From: Ligustrum vulgare | Lineage: Eukaryota; Streptophyta; Magnoliopsida; Lamiales; Oleaceae | Direction: 5' to 3' | Length of the DNA stretch: 64,000 bases | Assembly (NCBI GenBank): GCA_963555705.1 | Contig: OY743171.1 | Span: 14,569,352-14,633,351 of the forward strand | Part shown: positions 57,972 through 64,000 of the stretch, in pieces | Layout of the letters: each line of letters opens with the position of its first letter | Numbering within the stretch: the stretch's first letter is position 1 | Made by a program: the position numbers and the translations under genes | The notes under the pieces: generated by a model | What the model saw: only the letters and a program-made list of their open reading frames with translations | What the model was told of the DNA's origin: nothing | Databases searched by the model: none

Positions 57972-58823
57972 ATGGAACATCCAATTTCTTCGCTTTCACT
58001 TCCATGAACTCATGGCATTGTGGACTCGATCATCCATCACCTCTGATTATTAAAAATATGTTGTCAATTTAATCTTAAATCTAAGTCTGTTATATCTCAT
58101 TTTGACTCTTGTTTACGTTATTAAATTCAAAAACTTCCATTTGGCAAAATTTAGGTCTCATAAATTTTGTTTCTAGACCTAAATTTTGTTTCTAACTGCA
58201 AAAATTGAAATTGAGATTGTAATTACGGAGATGTAATTCACCTATCTCATTACGGACTCAAAATAAACAGATACAATACAAGATTCTTAGTCCGCAATTG
58301 ATCAATGTAGCATTCATCCATCCATCCACCTACCCAATCACCCATGAATTCACATAAACCTTCAGGAAATTCAGCAGTATTAGTATCTCACTACAAATCA
58401 GCAACAATTATTATAATTTTTAGAACAACAAAATTTCAACTGTATCAATTCATTAAGGCATCAAATGGATTTATTTCCAACTAACATAATCAGGATACGT
58501 AAAACAAATATGGGAGCAGAACTACCAACCTTTTGCCCTGACGAAAATTGGGGGAAAAGCAGGAACTATTCAGAAGGCTGGTGAGAGTTTTGACCTTGGT
58601 TTAAGACATTATAATGTGAGCAGGGAACATCAATTCAGCACTCTAAGAGAGATTTTTTTTTCAGTGAATTTTTTGCTAAAAGTTATGTGTTCAAAAACAA
58701 TTAAATATATATTTTTTTATTTGCCAAATATAGGCTAAATTTTATAGTCGAGAAGTACGAAAGTTTCTCAAAATTCGATCGTTTCTAACTATCAGTGATA
58801 TCGCTTCACTGCCAAAATCATTT
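57972..58823 (+). other. 3' flank of RLK3; no gene
   Basis: The first ~350 bases parallel the RLK2 3' flank (ACTTCCATGAACTC, TTATTAAAAATATG, TAGTCCGCAATTGATCAA against TAGTCCACAATCGATCAA). No coding sequence seen. Confidence 0.55.
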
Positions 58824-59937
58824 GAGAAATGCTACATGTACCAACACTTCTAACAATGTACTAACAGACGAGAAATTGACATTAAAATTCCTTGAAATTG
58901 GATCTCACGATATTTTGAGAGATGCACATATAGAAATAACCAAATAGATCCGGATAGCCAAAAACGCTCCAAAATTAAATCCTTTGCCTGACGCCGCCCA
59001 TCTTCTTCATTTTTCTCATCTTTTTCGATCGATATGCACCTAAACCCAGCGACCACCTGGTGATCACATTATTATTCTTCTAGTTCCTTCTACATCTTTC
59101 AACTTCGAGGAAGCTAGGAGAACTAAGAACCACAGTTTATTTTTATTTTTTTTGAAAATGCGGAATGTGGCTTCAGATTCCTAAGCCTATGATCACTGAC
59201 TATTATAAATGTTGAAATGTTATTGTTATTTATCCATGTTGATTCTAGAAATCTCATAGATTGAATATGTGTGGTACTTCAGTTCAACCACAGCATGGGT
59301 GGAAGGAGAAGAACGTGAAAATATGGGTTACGTATGTTATTTTAGTAGTTTCAAATTTGGTTTAGTCTGTTGAGTTTGAAGATATATTATTGGGAACTAA
59401 GAACATGAACATCTATGTTTAGAAGTTTAAATGCTCATTACATTACCTAAATTACTTACTAATATAACATAAAATTTTTGCTGTAGAAGTTTGAAGAATG
59501 TACTCCAATGATGAAGAATTGAATGAAAACTACAGTATATTGTTTCAAATAAAATTCTAAAACATTCAAATCTTGAAAATAAATTCTGAAAAGGGCACAA
59601 AATCAACTTCTTGAACAGGCCTCAGATCTGAAATTACTGTTTCTGGATCGTCACCTTGCTTAGCCTCACCGGAATCGTCCGATGAAGCACACTCAAATAA
59701 GTTGAAATGGAAATCTGAACACAATCGTCGTGCTCAATGGAATCGCCTCACAATTTGGCTTGGAATCGCCTCAGTGCATTTACAGTTTAGGGCTACATGG
59801 TCTGGAAGTGGGCTAACAGGTTTTAGGGGAAGTGTAGGTCATACCGTAATACCAACAATAATTTAGGACAGTTTCGGCATTTTAAAAAATGTTAGTATGT
59901 TGTTAGTAAAATGTGTTTGTATGTGTAGTATTTCTAG
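58824..59937. mobile_element. Non-autonomous TIR element (~1114 bp)
   Basis: The left end GAGAAATGCTACATGTACCA and the reversed right end CTAGAAATACTACACATACA are imperfect inverted repeats; both continue to a TACTAACA block about 40 bases in. AATCATTT flanks both sides (58816-58823 and 59938-59945). An 8-bp duplication would suggest hAT, but 9 bp with one mismatch (Mutator-like) is possible. No coding frame. Confidence 0.65.
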
Positions 59938-60774
59938 AATCATTTAATACGAGAACGTTTCTTTGAATTTTGCTACACATTCTAACAAATCTACTAACAA
60001 CTTATAAACAAACGAGAAAATCCCGAAAATGCCCTTAAATCTAATTGAATATTTCAAATTTACACAACATCCCTAAATAAGGTCAGATCCCTAAAATTCT
60101 CAGACCATTTCCTCAACCAGAGACGCCGCATTCAGAGAACTCTCGCGCAGTTCAATAGTCCGACCAAAAGCCCATTACGAAAAGGCCGGCGCTGAGCACT
60201 GATCTTCCTGTGATTATCTAAGCGCAAAGATGAAGTCCCATTTTCCTGATTTACTCTTCTCGTTACTGCTCATTTTTCAGTTATTTTAGTTTCATGAGCA
60301 TGGAGATCTAAGTGTTGTGAACCTGCTACTACAATTTCTTTGTATTGCCGACCCTTTTCAGTGAGTTGCCTAGCGACCGAGAGGATTAATTTTACCCATT
60401 TCTTGTTGAGTTGCCGAGCGAGTGAGACCATTTTGGGTGAAGATGAATTTTTTTTCTTCAGATTATTGATTTATGTTCAACATTGAAGAAATCCAAAATA
60501 TTACTTATTTTTTGCTGTTTAGGATTAGTTTTTTTTTTTTTTTTTAATTGAAGATGTATAATTTTTTCATTGCTATTTAGGATTAGCTTTTTTTTTTTTT
60601 TTTTTTTTCATTGAAGATGCATTTCCATTCCTAATTTTTTTTATTGAAGATGCTTTTTTTTTGTCGCAATTATTTTTTTCTTTTTACCATTTTGTTGTCG
60701 TTTAGGATTAGCACAGTTTTCGAGCATTAGCACATTTTTCTCCGGCTTATACAATTTTGCAATTTGTAACGAGT
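59938..60774. other. Second partial copy of the same TIR family, then low-complexity DNA; no gene
   Basis: From about 59968, TGCTACACATTCTAACAAATC and ACTAACAAC resemble the left arm of 58824-59937 in the same orientation. From 60450 to 60700 are long T runs and repeated TTGAAGATG and TTTAGGATTAG words. No right end was found. Confidence 0.4.
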
Positions 60775-60970
60775 CACTACACCAAAGTTCACCTTTTACG
60801 GCGTGCATTGCATGCTGTAAAACTGTGTTTACGGCGTGCAGGTACACGCCGTAAAAGGTCATGCCGTAAATATTTACGGCGCGTAAATACTCAATATTTA
60901 CGGCATGCGAATACGCGCGCTGTAAATACTCATGGTCATTTATGGCGTGTGTCCGCACGCCGTAAATGGA
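60775..60970 (+). mobile_element. Left terminus and subterminal repeats of a second CACTA element
   Basis: CACTACACCAAAGTTCACC opens the segment, as in plant CACTA ends. It is followed by about ten (T)TTACGGCGTGC words in both orientations (for example GGTACACGCCGTAAA and TTTACGGCATGCG), the usual subterminal layout. The repeat unit differs from that of the element at 52709. The right end is not in the window; a hAT element lies 58 bp further on, so the remainder probably continues beyond 63766. Confidence 0.7.
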
Positions 60971-61690
60971 TTTTTTATTTTAAAAAAAAATTATTTATAC
61001 AATTACCGACAAACATATAATAATTATTAGGGGTGTAAACGGTTTGGTTTGGGCGGTTTTTGATAATTTTTCAAATCAAACCATTTAAAGCGGTTTGACG
61101 TTTTTCCAATCCAAACCAAACCATTTCATTTTCTAAACCAAACCAAACCAAACCATTTTTTGCGATTTGGTGCGATTTGCAAATGAAATTAAAATAATAT
61201 ATGTAGTTCGTGTTAAAATAACTATTGAAATAGACTTTTGAATTAAGACATCAAAATTAATTATAAATTACCCAACAACAATACAACATTACAGATTTAA
61301 GACTAACAAAATTAAAACATATGGACAAACAACTTCTAAGATAGATACAAATGCACAATCACAAACAAATTATCACGATAATATCAAAAAAACCTAATAG
61401 ATAACATAAAAGCAAAAATTAGTGATCACAATATTACAAAATAGATTTAGTGATTCCAAAATACACACAAAATAAGCAACTTCCATTACAATTATAAAAT
61501 GTTTAGATCTATGATAGCTTCCTTTGACATTGTGTAATGCTCCAGCGCTTCAATTTTTGATACCATGTCTCCCTACATTTTACATACTGAAAAAAATTAT
61601 ATTACAGTTGACTAGCAACCAAAAAGAAGCACAAAACATAGAATTGAACTAGCTAAAGTATACTAACCTGTCACATTCTTGTTCAATTTT

Positions 61691-62086
61691 TTATTGGTGC
61701 AATATTTCTGCTACTACACATGATTCATCTTCATGCCAAAAAAATAAAAATAAAACAAGAACAAATGAATTCATTAGTTCCAACAAAAATGAAATGCATA
61801 AAATTGAGAAAATGTATTGGAAAGTAAATATCATATTACCTTCAACTGCTCTCTCGGAGTCATCAAATACCTGAACCTCCTCCAAATATTGACGCAGCAC
61901 TATTGGTTCTTTGTTTCTATGCATCCAATTCTTCGCGCAAATGAGTGCCTCAACCATCTTTGAACCCAACGAACTCCTAAAAGAATCAAGAATTCGAAAA
62001 CCCTCATCATCAACATGTCGAAATGGTAACTTAGATAATATGAAGTACTTACTAATTTGTTCTCTAACCTCTTTTTGAGTAAACAT
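61691..62086 (-). pseudogene. hAT transposase: N-terminal helix fused to dimerisation domain (core deleted)
   Basis: Minus-strand frame of 131 residues. It reads EVREQISKYFILSKLPFRHV and DDEGFR, the block that follows the zinc finger in hAT transposases, and then without a break ILDSFRSSLGSKMVEALICA, KNWMHRNK, which belongs to the very C-terminal dimerisation region. The RNase H-like core with the catalytic Asp/Asp/Glu has been deleted at the GFR/ILDSFR joint, possibly through the short common residues. The frame stays open across the joint. Confidence 0.85.
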
Positions 62087-62129
62087 GATTGTATGTACAC
62101 CATTATCACCATCATCAATTTTTGACTTA

Positions 62130-62429
62130 CTACAAAAATTCAGTGTCTTGTTTTTTGTCCTGAAACCTAAATGGATACTTCTTGCACAACCCCTCTATAT
62201 GATTTCTCAGTGTACTAGTGCCAATATTTTTAGAATGATACTTATACACCTGTCCACAATAAATACATTCTATATTCCCATCATCCCGCTGATTAAAGTG
62301 AACCCAAATTTCAGACTTTTTATGCCCCTTATGAGCCTTCTTTTTTCCACTATCATCCACACTTTCAATCTTAATTGGTCTAATATCGTCATTGTCATGA
62401 TCACTGTGTATTTCTAAAATGGGATCCAT
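62130..62429 (-). pseudogene. hAT transposase BED-type zinc finger exon
   Basis: Minus-strand frame of 99 residues starting MDPILEIHSDHDND. The BED finger reads SEIWVHFNQRDDGN, IECIYCGQVYKYHSKNIGTS and TLRNHIEGLCKKY, with the C-x2-C pair and the H-x4-C pair that bind zinc. This domain recognises the element's ends. A stop follows at 62130, and the next transposase piece starts ~40 bp downstream, either past an intron or past a frameshift. Confidence 0.85.
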
Positions 62430-63766
62430 TCTTCTAAACTATAAAATATGACCATAATAAGAGTCATTAGTTAAAAGAAAGGTATACCCTTGAAAATTTT
62501 AACAAACAGATCCCAAATTACTATGTAAGGCAACCACAATCTCAAAATTTCAAATGTTTAAATACAAAAGACAAAAGATTTAACAAACAGATCCCAAATT
62601 ACTATGTAAGGCAACCACAACCTCAAAATATTTTAAAGTCGTTCAACAGTATATCCTTGGTCCCAAAGAACTAGTTTTTAGTTTTATTTCAAAGAACTTT
62701 AAACAATATAACCTTGATATTTAGCCATCTATGCATGTTTGGAATTATAAAAATATACATGTCATCACAATATTGTCAATCAAATTACGAAATTAGGAAA
62801 CTGTAATTTTTGCAATTTTAGAAGTCATTTAACAGATTAATAAATTATTCGAAGAACAAGAGGTATTTCTGGCTTGATTTCAAAAGTTCAAAAACATTGT
62901 ACAACGGATATTTAGCCATACTTACTAATTTGAGATTATAAAAATAAACTTGAAATCACAATATTGGCCATCAAAAATCAGATTCAAAATCAAACTCAAA
63001 ATAAGGAAACAAGAGAGAATAAGGCTTACCCAGAAGTCTAGCTACGTGAAAAGCTTCTGCTCAGTTCCATATTTATCATTCCTCAAAGTTTTGCAAAAAC
63101 TACAAAAAAAAATAAAATATATATATGTATCAGAAAACGAAACAAGCATATGTTGCGCAGCTACACTGCTTGGAATGGTTGGAAGAATGATATATACTTA
63201 CCGGCGATGACGAGTGAAGAACGTAGTCGGCGATGACCAGAGAAGAACGCAGAATACAGGGAGAGAAAGGTAGGTCTTCTGAGCACTATGCAGCGTCTGG
63301 AGTCTGGGAGAAGTGAAACACTGGAACTGGAGCTCGTCTTTTACGGTTTAGGGCATTAGGTTTTAGTTTTGTGACTTTGTCATGGGCTGCGGGTTAGTGG
63401 GCTGGAACTGGATGCTGGGTAGCTGGAGTTGAATTGATACCAAATTTTAAGCCCCTGTTAGTCTGTTACTCTATTTTGTAATAAAAATAAGATTTTAAAG
63501 TTTTTAATTGTAACAAATCAGGAAAAAAAAATTCTATAATTTTCCAATTGAAAAATAAAATATTAATTATAATTTTTTTGGCGGGTTGGCGGTTTGAAAC
63601 GGGTTTTGAAAATTGAAACCTAAACCAAACCATTCGAAAGCGGTTCGGTTTGGGTCAAAACCGAAACGTTGACGGGTTTGCGTGGATCCGAACCAACGGT
63701 TTCGAAATTGCGGGTTCATTTCGATTTAGCGGTTTGATGGTTTCATTGTACAGCCCTAATAATTAT

Positions 63767-64000
63767 GAAACAAAATTATACACATTAAATTCAAATAAAA
63801 TCATGTTTTACACGGTTTCGGTAAACAAAAATATTTAGTACAATTCAATATACAATAACCAAAATGTAGATTTCATCTAATTTCTTTGGTAATAGAATAA
63901 TACACCCTGAAAGAAAGCTTGTCTTGTAAGATGTCCAGCACCTATTTCTGTAACCATGATCTGCATACAAACAAGACCTTCACATTAGAAGCTATAACTT
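63767..64000. other. No gene seen; probably inside the second CACTA element
   Basis: AT-rich, no credible coding frame, and no CACTA right end (GTAGTG) recognised before the window closes. Confidence 0.4.

Larger units (their letters stand above)
61028..63758 (-). mobile_element. hAT transposon, internally deleted (2731 bp)
   Basis: The left end TAGGGGTGTAAACGG and the reversed right end TAGGGCTGTACAATG form short TIRs. The 8-bp target ATAATTAT is duplicated (61020-61027 and 63759-63766). Both subterminal regions are dense in AACCAAACC/GGTTTGG words. On the minus strand it codes for a BED zinc finger and, further on, a fused N-terminal/C-terminal transposase piece. The catalytic core is missing, so it is non-autonomous. 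Confidence 0.92.

Noticed and set aside
58850..59056. Minus-strand 68-residue frame starting MVAGFRCISIEKDEK
   Set aside because: Lies in the arm of the TIR element at 58824-59937 and shows no recognisable domain.

Overview
This is a stretch of plant nuclear DNA from an angiosperm, probably a eudicot. It holds introns with GT..AG borders, non-RD leucine-rich-repeat receptor kinases of the LRR-XII type, and nearly every class of plant transposable element. No organelle, bacterial or viral gene is seen. All calls come from reading the sequence by eye. I cannot name the species.

The backbone is a small cluster of three related LRR-XII receptor-like kinase (RLK) genes, all on the + strand. RLK1 (9347-18760) is only a 3' kinase remnant. 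RLK2 (22574-27716) joins over four exons into one uninterrupted frame of about 1126 residues and may be functional. RLK3 (48987-57971) has the same four-exon plan but carries two stop codons, a 21-bp deletion and a transposon in its last exon.

The rest is nested mobile DNA, much of it delimited by target-site duplications (TSDs) read directly. 1-9346: an Athila-like Ty3 element, its 5' end off the window, inserted in the RLK1 kinase exon and itself hit by a 2.9-kb solo LTR (1255-4151, TSD GATGG). 10121-18522: a minus-strand chromovirus in RLK1 exon 4, hit by a 2.65-kb solo LTR (12850-15497, TSD TAAGG). 19178-22052: Helitron-like sequences. 28310-31525 and 31620-33119: two Mutator-like non-autonomous elements with 9-bp TSDs, packed with TGTGAC words and G-rich minisatellites. 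36435-38069: gene fragments of deoxyhypusine synthase and GDP-mannose 4,6-dehydratase. 38296-40090: a small non-coding LTR element with identical 163-bp LTRs. 42727-48709: a decayed Ty1/copia element in the RLK3 promoter. 52709-57908: a CACTA element with an 11-exon gene that joins in frame into a Transposase_24/Ulp1-protease-like protein. 58824-59937: a terminal-inverted-repeat element. From 60775: the left end of a second CACTA element, with a hAT deletion derivative (61028-63758, 8-bp TSD) beyond it.

Taken together, the window shows an RLK cluster being dismantled: one copy destroyed by two retrotransposons, one kept open despite a duplicated splice acceptor and a stray RLK fragment in intron 1, and one silenced by stops, a promoter retrotransposon and a coding-exon CACTA insertion. 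The best candidates for something poorly described are the TGTGAC/G-rich Mutator-like family and the apparently intact CACTA-borne protease gene that lacks a recognisable catalytic transposase partner.
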